Origin: Bifidobacterium breve
Lineage (GTDB): Bacteria; Actinomycetota; Actinomycetes; S36-B12
Direction of reading: 5' to 3'
Length of the DNA stretch: 13,172 nt
NCBI GenBank assembly: GCA_945885645.1
Contig: CAMCYV010000024.1
Location: 1-13,172, forward strand
The notes below the pieces were generated by a model. The model saw nothing but the letters and a program-made list of their open reading frames with translations. It was not told the DNA's origin and did no database searches. Below are positions 1 through 5,488 of the stretch, piece after piece. A program made the translations under genes and the position numbers. Each line of letters opens with the position of its first letter. Within the stretch, counting starts at the first letter, position 1.

Positions 1-479
1 GCATACTCGCTCCAACCACTGGCGGGATCATTGTTGTACCACTCGGCGGCAAGCGGGTCAAAGAGAACACCATTGACGGCAATGCCAAATGGCTGAGGGA
101 TTGAATAGACAGACGCATTTGAATTCTGGGTCGGAGTTGTAGGAAACGAATAGTCGTAACTCTGAGCCGATATTGCGTTTGGGTTGTTCGCATTAGGAAA
201 AGCACCGGTGTTGTGATTGGGCAATCCATTTGCACGAATGCGACGAACGCCATTGGCGACACTGACCTGGATCTGGCAGCCAGTCTTAGCATCCGTGAAT
301 GAGTAACTCTTAGTTACATCAACGGGAAATACCGTCGCGGCTTGCGCTGGGGAGGAACCCAACATGAGAGCAGTGCTGCCAGCAGCAGTCACTGTGAGGC
401 TTGCAGCGAGCGACCCTAGAAGGAAGCCACGCCGGCTGACCTGTGCTTGGGAAAACGTGAGTTCAGTTTCTGATGACAT
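1..479 (-). CDS. Tat-exported YHYH-domain protein, 3' end missing
   Basis: Only the first 159 codons are present; the gene runs off the left edge. The start at 479 gives a classic twin-arginine leader: SRRGFLL at residues 15-21, a hydrophobic stretch to about residue 42, and an AQA-like cleavage site near residues 48-50. The mature part matches the YHYH family (PF14240) as I know it: NGLPNH (about 90-95), GAFPN and NPNAIS, then FGIAVNGVLFDPLAAEW (about 128-144). The YHYH tetrapeptide itself would lie beyond the edge. The family is exported and functionally uncharacterised; its histidine-rich core suggests metal binding, which is inference. No Shine-Dalgarno precedes the ATG. A TATTTT hexamer ends 6 nt before it, consistent with a leaderless transcript. 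It is divergent from the decayed barrel-protein copy at 561. Confidence 0.85.
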   Translation of the reverse strand, partial: MSSETELTFSQAQVSRRGFLLGSLAASLTVTAAGSTALMLGSSPAQAATVFPVDVTKSYSFTDAKTGCQIQVSVANGVRRIRANGLPNHNTGAFPNANNPNAISAQSYDYSFPTTPTQNSNASVYSIPQPFGIAVNGVLFDPLAAEWYNNDPASGWSEY

Positions 480-491
480 GGATGTAAAATA
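480..491 (-). promoter_or_regulatory. Possible -10 element of a leaderless transcript for the YHYH gene
   Basis: On the minus strand TATTTT (491 to 486) is followed by 6 nt and the ATG at 479. There is no purine-rich ribosome binding site. No convincing -35 hexamer is visible at 16-18 nt spacing, so this call rests on the -10 match and on the same geometry at other genes in the window. Confidence 0.35.
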
Positions 492-511
492 TCAAACATA
501 TCTGTGGGGGT

Positions 512-629
512 CCTGTGAACTCCCTTAGGTTCGTCTGGGAATTAAACCTGTGGTTGCTCCATGACTATGACAACCGACTATCGCAAGATCATCACGTTTG
601 CCACGGCTGGATTTATGGCTGCCGGCTCC
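512..629 (+). repeat. Direct repeat, copy 1 (promoter plus signal-peptide region)
   Basis: Aligns without gaps to 2691-2808 at an offset of 2179 bp. By hand count about 100 of 118 bases are identical. The most conserved block is the 28 bases 522-549, which are identical. The repeat covers the upstream region and the first 23 codons of the barrel-protein gene. Similarity stops near 630. Copy 1 differs from copy 2 at the -10 position: TGTGGT here against TATAGT there. Confidence 0.88.
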
Positions 630-653
630 ATTGTCGGCGGTATTGGCAGCGCT
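561..653 (+). pseudogene. Decayed 5' copy of the allene-oxide-cyclase-barrel-like gene
   Basis: The first 23 codons encode MTMTTDYRKIITFATAGF and AAGS, clearly the same signal peptide as the intact gene at 2740 (MTTSTTYRKLIAFATAGF, AAGS). After about codon 23 the similarity ends and no barrel domain follows. The open frame runs on to 1055, but from 765 onward it is antisense to the hydrolase, which is clearly the coding strand there. The -10 hexamer has lost its key A residues (TGTGGT). I therefore read it as a truncated, probably silent copy. A short new secreted peptide using the old signal sequence cannot be excluded. Bases 630-764 hold nothing else I recognise. Confidence 0.75.
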
Positions 654-764
654 CTTATGGATCAGAGCTCCCAGTTCACCCGGTACGGTAAGCAAGACGG
701 CTGGACCAGCGCCCAGCTTTGTCGGGTTCGGGTCCGACAGTGTCGCACATATATACGCATCATT

Positions 765-2612
765 TCAGCGCACTTCCCGCACTTTTGCCACGGACTCAGG
801 TTGGTAGGTATTCCAGCGGCCAACCCAATCGCGGCCCTTTGCCCGTGCTCGCACGCTCAGCACGCCAGTCTCGTAATTCCACCGAACACTGCCGGTCACC
901 GGCAGGTTCTGATAAAGCCGGTAACCGTCGAGATCAATGACTATCGGCCCCCATCCTTTAGCCGACCACGAGCCCCCACGCAGACCCAGACCCCGATAGC
1001 CCGCGGCCTGCAGGTACCTGTCAATTACGTCCAACGCGGTTTGGGTTACTCCTGAACTTGCGTTCTTGGCCTGGATTGGATAGCCCAGTACTGCCTTAAT
1101 CGGTGGAATAGTCGCAGCACATTGACCACCCGAACCCGCAAGCACCCCAGCTTGATCGGTGAAGAACTCTCGGACTAGCGCCGATGCGCAATTGTGGACG
1201 TCATCCATTGCCGTTACGTGAGTTGAGTTAGACATGATCACATGCCTGGCTCGAGCGAATTGGTTGGACACCAAATCACCTTCAGCTGCAGTGGTGATCG
1301 TGTCTAACTCACCGGAGAGAACCAGAGTGGGGACATCCGGGTAGGTGCCAGTAGGTGGTGCTGGAATCTGCCAAGGGCTTCGAGTGGCGACCGGCCACGT
1401 TAAACACAGTGACTGGGTAGCAAAATTCGAGGTCAAATACTCCCTAATTCGAAATGGTCCATACAAATCAGGATCGCTTTGAATTTGCGCAACAACCGCA
1501 GCACGGTATTGGGTTTTTCTCACCGCTGGTCGCTCGGCCATCTCGAAAAGCTGCGGATAGTCGTGGCATGACACAGCGACATTTAGCCCCGGGCTATAAA
1601 CAGAAACCAACTCATCTGTCATTTGTGGCTTCGATTCGGCCACAAGCCGGCCGAGCGGTAATGGATCACCACCAAGAGCTGCGCCAAGGGCTGCGTTTAA
1701 TTCCCGATAGGTGGTCGGGCCAAACGTGCCACCGAAAACTACGTCGTTTAGATTCTGGGGGCTTAACCGAACCCGACGCATTTTATTGTCGGCTCCCGGT
1801 GCCAACACTGAAATCGCGCGCCCGCGCACCTGCTTGAGCATTCTCTCGAGCAACTCAATGGTGCCAGTGCTGTTTGCGCCGCAATCCTTTGTACGTGCAC
1901 AAACTACGTTATAGGCATTGCGCATTGCCGGGCCTTGGGTTGGATACCAGGCTGTCTCACCGGTAACCGGGTAGGCACCGTCTAACACCAAACTGTGAAC
2001 CAACTCGGGGTGGTAGCTGGCAAATACCTGAGCAACAAAGGTGCCATACGAGTCACCGTAGACATCAACCACACCCAGTTCCAAGGCTGTGACTAACGCA
2101 CTCAAGTCTTGGGCCACCAACTCGGTTCCGTAAAGGTCAAAGCGAGAACCCAGTGACCTGGCACAGGCTGCGACGGACTCAGCGCCCGGGCAATCGATCG
2201 GACTGGACCTCCCGGTGCCGCGCTGGTCGACTACCAGCAACGCGCGATTTTTCAATAGCGGCCCCAGCATGTCTGCGTACGACTGCCCCGAACCCACCGC
2301 GCCATAACCGGGACCACCCTCAATAGCCACCACCGCCGGCTGTGAGACCTCCCCTTTTGACGGTAGTACAAGGGCGAAAACCAGATCGAAAAACCCTAGT
2401 TTTAAATCTTGGGGATCCCACGGCCTGGGCAGCGATCCGCACCAGGTCGTTACCGCCGTGGCTACAACTTCATCGCAGACGGTGAGAGTGATTGACCCGA
2501 CTTTCTTTTCGGCCAAATCCGGACGCGCCTGCGCCAAGTCGGGTGCCGCATTGCCGCAGAGCAAAGCAACACCAACCAGCGCCACAATCCAAAACTTCCC
2601 TCGTTGGGACAT
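765..2612 (-). CDS. Secreted alpha/beta hydrolase, tripeptidyl-aminopeptidase-like
   Basis: A 615-residue secreted serine hydrolase, probably releasing N-terminal peptides outside the membrane; the substrate is inferred from family only. A Sec-type signal peptide lies at residues 1-29 (hydrophobic 8-19, ending AQA). Visible catalytic elements are an oxyanion-loop GGPGYG (99-104), DQRGTGRS (129-136), the nucleophile elbow GDSYG with Ser188, acid Asp437 in SGELDT, and His465 in NSTHVT. The region from about 425 to 500 fits the TAP-like C-terminal domain (PF08386). A further stretch, about 515-615, with GLRGG and PVTGSVRWNY, resembles the C-terminal extension of actinobacterial members. Conserved cysteines fit an exported protein. 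The start at 2612 has no Shine-Dalgarno; CATACT lies 6 nt upstream, so it may be leaderless. The gene is divergent from the barrel-protein gene at 2740 and lies between the two direct repeats. Confidence 0.88.
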   Translation of the reverse strand: MSQRGKFWIVALVGVALLCGNAAPDLAQARPDLAEKKVGSITLTVCDEVVATAVTTWCGSLPRPWDPQDLKLGFFDLVFALVLPSKGEVSQPAVVAIEGGPGYGAVGSGQSYADMLGPLLKNRALLVVDQRGTGRSSPIDCPGAESVAACARSLGSRFDLYGTELVAQDLSALVTALELGVVDVYGDSYGTFVAQVFASYHPELVHSLVLDGAYPVTGETAWYPTQGPAMRNAYNVVCARTKDCGANSTGTIELLERMLKQVRGRAISVLAPGADNKMRRVRLSPQNLNDVVFGGTFGPTTYRELNAALGAALGGDPLPLGRLVAESKPQMTDELVSVYSPGLNVAVSCHDYPQLFEMAERPAVRKTQYRAAVVAQIQSDPDLYGPFRIREYLTSNFATQSLCLTWPVATRSPWQIPAPPTGTYPDVPTLVLSGELDTITTAAEGDLVSNQFARARHVIMSNSTHVTAMDDVHNCASALVREFFTDQAGVLAGSGGQCAATIPPIKAVLGYPIQAKNASSGVTQTALDVIDRYLQAAGYRGLGLRGGSWSAKGWGPIVIDLDGYRLYQNLPVTGSVRWNYETGVLSVRARAKGRDWVGRWNTYQPESVAKVREVR

Positions 2613-2690
2613 CTACCAAGTATGGCCGATAGCTCAGTGATCCGTGCTCGGTGATTGTGGTGTCAGTCGAAGGGAAATGTCTTCGTGATT

Positions 2691-2808
2691 CCTGTGAACA
2701 CCCTTAGGTTCGTCTGGGAATTAAACCTATAGTTGTGCAATGACTACAAGCACGACCTACCGCAAGCTCATCGCATTTGCCACGGCTGGATTTATCGCTG
2801 CCGGCTCC
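2691..2808 (+). repeat. Direct repeat, copy 2
   Basis: The intact partner of 512-629, covering the promoter and signal-peptide codons of the barrel-protein gene. About 85% identity by hand count. Together the two copies flank the hydrolase gene. Confidence 0.88.
2728..2739 (+). promoter_or_regulatory. -10 element, probable leaderless start of the barrel-protein gene
   Basis: TATAGT (2728-2733) is followed by 6 nt and the ATG at 2740. No Shine-Dalgarno can fit in that space. A weak -35 candidate, TTAGGT (2704-2709), stands 18 nt upstream inside the block most conserved between the two repeat copies. Confidence 0.5.
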
Positions 2809-3240
2809 ATGATCATTGCCGCACCCAGCGCAAACGCTGCCAAGGCCGATCTGGTTTGGTATTTCGATCGCACCTTCCGCGAGGTGATCGACGTCGGAGC
2901 ACAAGGAGATAGTCATGGCGATATCACCGTAACGAATGGCAACGTCAGTGAGGTTCGTGGCGGTAAAGCTGTCGGTGCGTATGCAACTTCTCAGATCACC
3001 GCTTCAGTACTCATCCCCGGTGGCCGGCAGAATCGTAAAACCGACATCAGCATCACCATCGCCGATAGCGCGATCTACACGACGGCACTGGTTACCGCAA
3101 ATGCCGGCACCTCACCCGCCACGACCACCGCGCACGCAATCATCGGTGGCACAGGAAAGTACTCGGGCGTTTCGGGCGAGATGATCTTAAAGCCACTATC
3201 TGCCACGCGGTATAAAGTGAGTTTCTTCTTCGTCGATTAG
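2740..3240 (+). CDS. Secreted allene-oxide-cyclase-barrel-like (dirigent-like) protein
   Basis: A 166-residue exported protein. Residues 1-33 form a Sec signal peptide: charged start with YRK, hydrophobic core 10-27, cleavage near SANA. The mature part of about 130 residues is rich in beta strands. It carries GDSHGDITVTNG (about 56-67) and IIGGTGKYSGVSGEM (about 134-148), the GGTGKYxGxxG turn typical of small beta-barrels of the allene oxide cyclase/dirigent superfamily. In plants these barrels cyclise or orient small hydrophobic molecules. Bacterial members are uncharacterised, so no reaction is assigned. The start is fixed by homology to copy 1 and by the -10 element. The stop overlaps the stop of the convergent gene at 3237. 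Without a database search the family call remains probable rather than certain. Confidence 0.7.
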   Translation: MTTSTTYRKLIAFATAGFIAAGSMIIAAPSANAAKADLVWYFDRTFREVIDVGAQGDSHGDITVTNGNVSEVRGGKAVGAYATSQITASVLIPGGRQNRKTDISITIADSAIYTTALVTANAGTSPATTTAHAIIGGTGKYSGVSGEMILKPLSATRYKVSFFFVD

Positions 3241-3614
3241 GCCGGGTTGAGGTTAGCGATCGCGATGATTTGCCAGCCTGCATCACCGAGGCGCCATACC
3301 GTTAAACGTGGCGCCGGTTTTGTCGACAGTCTCGAGCCGTCGATGGTCTCTTCAACGGAAAGCAGATGGGTGGCAACCAAGGTGTCACCCGCCCGCGTGG
3401 AACGAAAATCCGTCAGGGAGTAGGTGCCCAACTCCAGAGCCTTGAGCATCACCAACTCTGCTGCCCGGTCACGAGCACCATCGGTGTGGACCGACTGAAA
3501 TTCTGGTGCAAGGATTGACTCAACCGCGGCCCAGTCTTGGGCGGCGACAGCTGCGGTGAAGTCGCGGTAGAGCACCTCTCCGTCGGCCTGAGGATCTTGT
3601 ATGGGGCTCATCAT
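3237..3614 (-). CDS. SnoaL/DUF4440-like (NTF2-fold) protein
   Basis: A cytoplasmic 125-residue protein of the NTF2-like fold. It begins with a helix carrying YRDFTAAVAAQDW (about 17-29), then VESILAPEFQSVHTDG (about 31-46), then strands ending in WRLGDAGWQIIAIANLN. This order of helix, 'PEF' turn and 'W...dgW.i' tail is that of DUF4440/SnoaL proteins. No catalytic residues can be assigned; members range from small-molecule isomerases to binding proteins. A strong Shine-Dalgarno (AAGGAG, 3619-3624) stands 4 nt from the ATG at 3614 and 7 nt from a second ATG at 3611, so the second may be the real start. Its stop (3237-3239) overlaps the stop of the convergent barrel-protein gene, leaving no room for a terminator between them. 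Confidence 0.75.
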   Translation of the reverse strand: MMSPIQDPQADGEVLYRDFTAAVAAQDWAAVESILAPEFQSVHTDGARDRAAELVMLKALELGTYSLTDFRSTRAGDTLVATHLLSVEETIDGSRLSTKPAPRLTVWRLGDAGWQIIAIANLNPA

Positions 3615-3700
3615 TTTTCTCCTTCATATTGAAGTGACTGGGGAATCGACGCAAGAGTACTGCTATCTCCGCAGGGCTTGCGGTCGCGCTTCTTAACGCT

Positions 3701-3752
3701 ATCGTGCCCAATGTGTGACGATCCTTGTCATCCCCGCTTAAAGGGCTATGGG
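3701..3752 (-). pseudogene. Relic of an enoyl-CoA hydratase/isomerase gene
   Basis: Two blocks match the nearby hydratase gene in the same orientation: 3701-3727 with 4515-4541 (25 of 27 bases) and 3730-3752 with 4611-4633 (21 of 23), with about 69 bases of the gene missing between them. Read on the minus strand, the first block still encodes DRHTLGT with only synonymous changes. The second reads P-I-A-L-stop-A-G where the gene has P-M-A-L-K-A-G, a nonsense codon (AAA to TAA). The coding pattern shows it derives from a gene copy rather than chance. It lies immediately upstream of the Phd/VapC promoter. Confidence 0.8.
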
Positions 3753-3760
3753 GGAAATAA

Positions 3761-3800
3761 ACTGGTTGTTAACTGGTTGAATTAACCTTATAATCCAATC
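3761..3800 (+). promoter_or_regulatory. Phd/VapC promoter with overlapping operator repeats
   Basis: TTGTTA (3766-3771), 17 nt, TATAAT (3789-3794), then 6 nt to the ATG at 3801. The -10 is a perfect consensus, and the expected transcription start falls on or next to the ATG, so the message is probably leaderless. Two direct repeats of ACTGGTTG (3761-3768 and 3772-3779) lie 11 bp apart, one helical turn, and a dyad GGTT-N5-AACC (3775-3787) lies in the spacer. This layout fits autorepression by the antitoxin or the toxin-antitoxin complex. Confidence 0.72.
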
Positions 3801-4043
3801 ATGACAGACACTGTGGGCGCTTTCGAAGCCAAAACACATCTTTCCGAACTCCTTGCAAGGGTGGAGGGTGGTGAGGAGGTCACGATCACTAAGCACGGCA
3901 GGCCGGTCGCCCGGTTGGTCCCTGTTTCGGACACGCCCTTGAGCCGTGACTGGTCGGCCTTCTGGGCGAAGGTCGATTCGCGACGGGTAACCCTTTCCCC
4001 CGGCACGTCCATCAAGACAGACATCGCGGCCGGAAGAAAGTGA
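3801..4043 (+). CDS. Type II antitoxin, Phd/YefM family
   Basis: An 80-residue antitoxin. The N-terminal half (residues 5-45) has the Phd/YefM DNA-binding fold, with GAFEAKTHLSELLARVEGGE followed by VTITKHGRPVARLVP, the signature of the family. The C-terminal 35 residues, with SRDWSAFWAKVD, should be the flexible toxin-binding arm. It neutralises the PIN-domain toxin encoded next and probably represses the shared promoter through the repeats at 3761-3787. The stop overlaps the toxin's GTG start by 3 bases (4041-4043 against 4040-4042), so translation is coupled. Confidence 0.9.
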   Translation: MTDTVGAFEAKTHLSELLARVEGGEEVTITKHGRPVARLVPVSDTPLSRDWSAFWAKVDSRRVTLSPGTSIKTDIAAGRK

Positions 4044-4438
4044 AGTCTTTTATTCTTGACGCCTCCATTGCCCTCGAATGGTTTTCTGCAGATGCATCAC
4101 CCGAGGCGTTGGCTCGACGTGGCCTTCTCGACGATCACGTTGCTCTCGTTCCTGCGCTATGGCGCTTCGAGGTGATGAACGCGGTCACCACCTGGCTGCG
4201 ACGAGGAGACATCTCTTCAGCAACGAGCGCGATGATTCTCAACGACATAATGCAGGTGCCCTTCGGGACATTGGATGAAGGCAATCCTGAGCTGGTCGTT
4301 TCCCTTGCGCTCACCCACAGCCTCTCGGCCTATGACGCCACCTACCTACACCTCGCAATGCTCACCGGTGACCCGCTTGCAACACTTGACCGCGCCTTGA
4401 TCACGGCCGCGCAGAAGGTAGGCGTTACCTGCTTGTGA
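4040..4438 (+). CDS. vapC: Type II toxin, VapC-like PIN-domain ribonuclease
   Basis: A 132-residue PIN-domain endoribonuclease; relatives cleave tRNA or rRNA when freed from their antitoxin. The acidic metal-binding residues are in place: Asp7 (ILDAS), Glu44 (WRFEVMNA), Asp99 (SAYDATYLHLA) and Asp117 (LATLDRAL). Length is normal, so it should be active. The start codon is GTG within a GTGA overlap with the antitoxin stop, preceded by a GGAAGAAA Shine-Dalgarno-like run. It is convergent with the hydratase gene, with 21 bp between the stops and no visible terminator. Confidence 0.9.
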   Translation: MKSFILDASIALEWFSADASPEALARRGLLDDHVALVPALWRFEVMNAVTTWLRRGDISSATSAMILNDIMQVPFGTLDEGNPELVVSLALTHSLSAYDATYLHLAMLTGDPLATLDRALITAAQKVGVTCL

Positions 4439-4459
4439 GACAGAGAGTCGCACCTGAAC

Positions 4460-5125
4460 TCAGTTGATCGGATTCACCAGGTCAGAAACGACATTCCTAT
4501 ATATGGCGGACTTGATCGTACCCAGTGTGTGACGATCCTTGCCAGCAAGAGAGGCAACCATTTTCTGAGCAACATCTTGTAAGTCCGCAACATCACAGAT
4601 CGAATCGACGATCCCCGCTTTAAGGGCCATGGGTGCGTCATAGCGCCACCCTGTTGTCATCACATCAAGTGCGGTGCGAGGTGTTAGCTTCGATTGAATC
4701 ATTGAAGTCATCCCGATAGCGAGTGGGATCTTAATGTCGATAGCTGGGAGAGAGTAGAAACCTTTTTCGGTGCGCATCACGCGATAGTCACAGGCCAAGG
4801 CGAGCATTGCACCCGCTGCAAAACAGTGACCGTTGATTGCACACACGGTGGGAACGGGCAAGGTGAGCACTCGGGCAAACATTGATTGAACACTTGCAAC
4901 ATGCGTGTCCCACTCCGCAGGGTTGGCCGCCACCCAATCCAAATCGAGCCCATTCGAGAAGAACTTTCCGGTCGCCGTAATCATCAACGCTGCGGGTTCA
5001 GAACTGTCTGTGATTGTGGTCAATGCTTGATCAACGCTGGAAAGAAATTCTGGTGAGAAGCGATTCTCGTCATCCCCAAGATCAAGGACCCAAACAGGTG
5101 AGGTGGTTCGCAAAGTGACGGACAT
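4460..5125 (-). CDS. Enoyl-CoA hydratase/isomerase family (crotonase fold), catalytic Glu replaced
   Basis: A 221-residue crotonase-fold protein closest to the short delta3,delta2-enoyl-CoA isomerase type. CoA-binding and oxyanion elements are FFSNGLDLDW (55-64) and INGHCFAAGAMLALACDYRV (97-116). In crotonase hydratases and isomerases the base is a Glu in a 'PE' motif; here SLPAID (125-130) has Ala128 at that place. The second hydratase Glu (in GGCELA) aligns with Met107. Substrate binding may remain while the usual acid/base catalysis looks lost, so another thioester reaction or reduced activity is possible. The start at 5125 has a weak GGAAC element 6 nt upstream. It begins 22 bp after the truncated Doc fragment on the same strand and could be transcribed from the RHH promoter. 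A relic of this gene lies at 3701-3752. Confidence 0.85.
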   Translation of the reverse strand: MSVTLRTTSPVWVLDLGDDENRFSPEFLSSVDQALTTITDSSEPAALMITATGKFFSNGLDLDWVAANPAEWDTHVASVQSMFARVLTLPVPTVCAINGHCFAAGAMLALACDYRVMRTEKGFYSLPAIDIKIPLAIGMTSMIQSKLTPRTALDVMTTGWRYDAPMALKAGIVDSICDVADLQDVAQKMVASLAGKDRHTLGTIKSAIYRNVVSDLVNPIN

Positions 5126-5147
5126 GATTTCGTTCCAGACCGACTAA

Positions 5148-5237
5148 TTACTTATCGCTGGTGTCATTCAACTTCACTTCGCCATCGATAACTCGCGCCG
5201 CAACCCCGAGGATCTCGTCCAGGGTCAGGTAGATCAT
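5148..5237 (-). pseudogene. doc: Truncated Doc/Fic-family toxin (29 codons left)
   Basis: The frame starts at 5237 with an ATGA overlap with the antitoxin stop and ends at a TAA at 5148-5150. It encodes MIYLTLDEILGVAARVIDG then EVKLNDTSDK. The 'YLTLDE.L..AARV' opening is the usual N-terminus of Doc (death-on-curing) toxins paired with RHH antitoxins. Full-length relatives are about 120-130 residues with an HxFxDGNKR-type Fic motif; all of that is missing here. I found no remainder downstream, because the hydratase gene begins 22 bp later. The toxin must be inactive. Confidence 0.78.
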
Positions 5238-5437
5238 TGGCCGAGTCGTTCGAGGGCTTCCGCGTATCTGGGCAACTCGGCATCCATGACCTGTTGGATC
5301 AGAGCATCACGACTTGAGCGCTCGATGTACTCTCGAAGCGCAGCGATGATGACCTCGTGCTGTGAGCGTTGTTCCAACACGGCGGTCCGGGCAAGTGCAG
5401 CCGAATCTTCGGCCTGAAGCCTCAGTGTCATAGCCAT
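5234..5437 (-). CDS. Ribbon-helix-helix antitoxin, CopG-like, orphaned
   Basis: A 67-residue protein. The N-terminus MAMTLRLQAEDSAALARTAV gives the DNA-binding strand and first helix, and the stretch with SQHEVIIAALREYIERS (about 25-41) the second helix of a ribbon-helix-helix dimer. The tail with LPRYAEALERLGQ would be the toxin-binding part. The intact frame with a good operator suggests it still represses its own promoter, although its Doc-type partner is reduced to 29 codons. It might also act on other RHH operators as an antidote; that is inference. The start at 5437 has no Shine-Dalgarno, and TATCAT ends 6 nt upstream. Confidence 0.82.
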   Translation of the reverse strand: MAMTLRLQAEDSAALARTAVLEQRSQHEVIIAALREYIERSSRDALIQQVMDAELPRYAEALERLGQ

Positions 5438-5443
5438 AATTGA

Positions 5444-5473
5444 ATGATACCAAAAGTGGTATCATGATGACAA
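5444..5473 (-). promoter_or_regulatory. RHH antitoxin promoter and operator palindrome
   Basis: A perfect inverted repeat ATGATACC (5444-5451), 6 nt, GGTATCAT (5458-5465) overlaps the promoter. On the minus strand a -35 TTGTCA (5473 to 5468), an 18-nt spacer, and -10 TATCAT (5449 to 5444) precede the ATG by 6 nt. Repressor bound to the dyad would cover the -10, as expected for autoregulated antitoxins. Confidence 0.72.
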
Positions 5474-5488
5474 AACACTCTACAACAG

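Noticed and set aside
650..700. Weak likeness of the frame after the relic (RYGKQDGW) to the GTGKYSGV turn of the barrel protein, as a sign of an internal deletion
   Set aside because: The DNA match is not convincing by eye and only two or three residues agree.
561..1055. A long plus-strand open frame beginning with a signal-peptide-like sequence, as a full 164-residue gene
   Set aside because: Only the first 23 codons match the intact barrel-protein gene. From 765 on it is antisense to a hydrolase with an intact catalytic triad, so the extension is a shadow frame.
765..1070. The C-terminal extension of the hydrolase as a novel domain
   Set aside because: Its GLRGG and PVTGSVRW pattern is familiar from actinobacterial hydrolases of the same type, so it is not new.
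3520..3711. A 63-residue minus-strand open frame with DRHTLGT-like start upstream of the SnoaL-like gene
   Set aside because: Its beginning is the hydratase relic and its rest overlaps the SnoaL-like gene and its ribosome binding site in another frame; no separate gene is supported.
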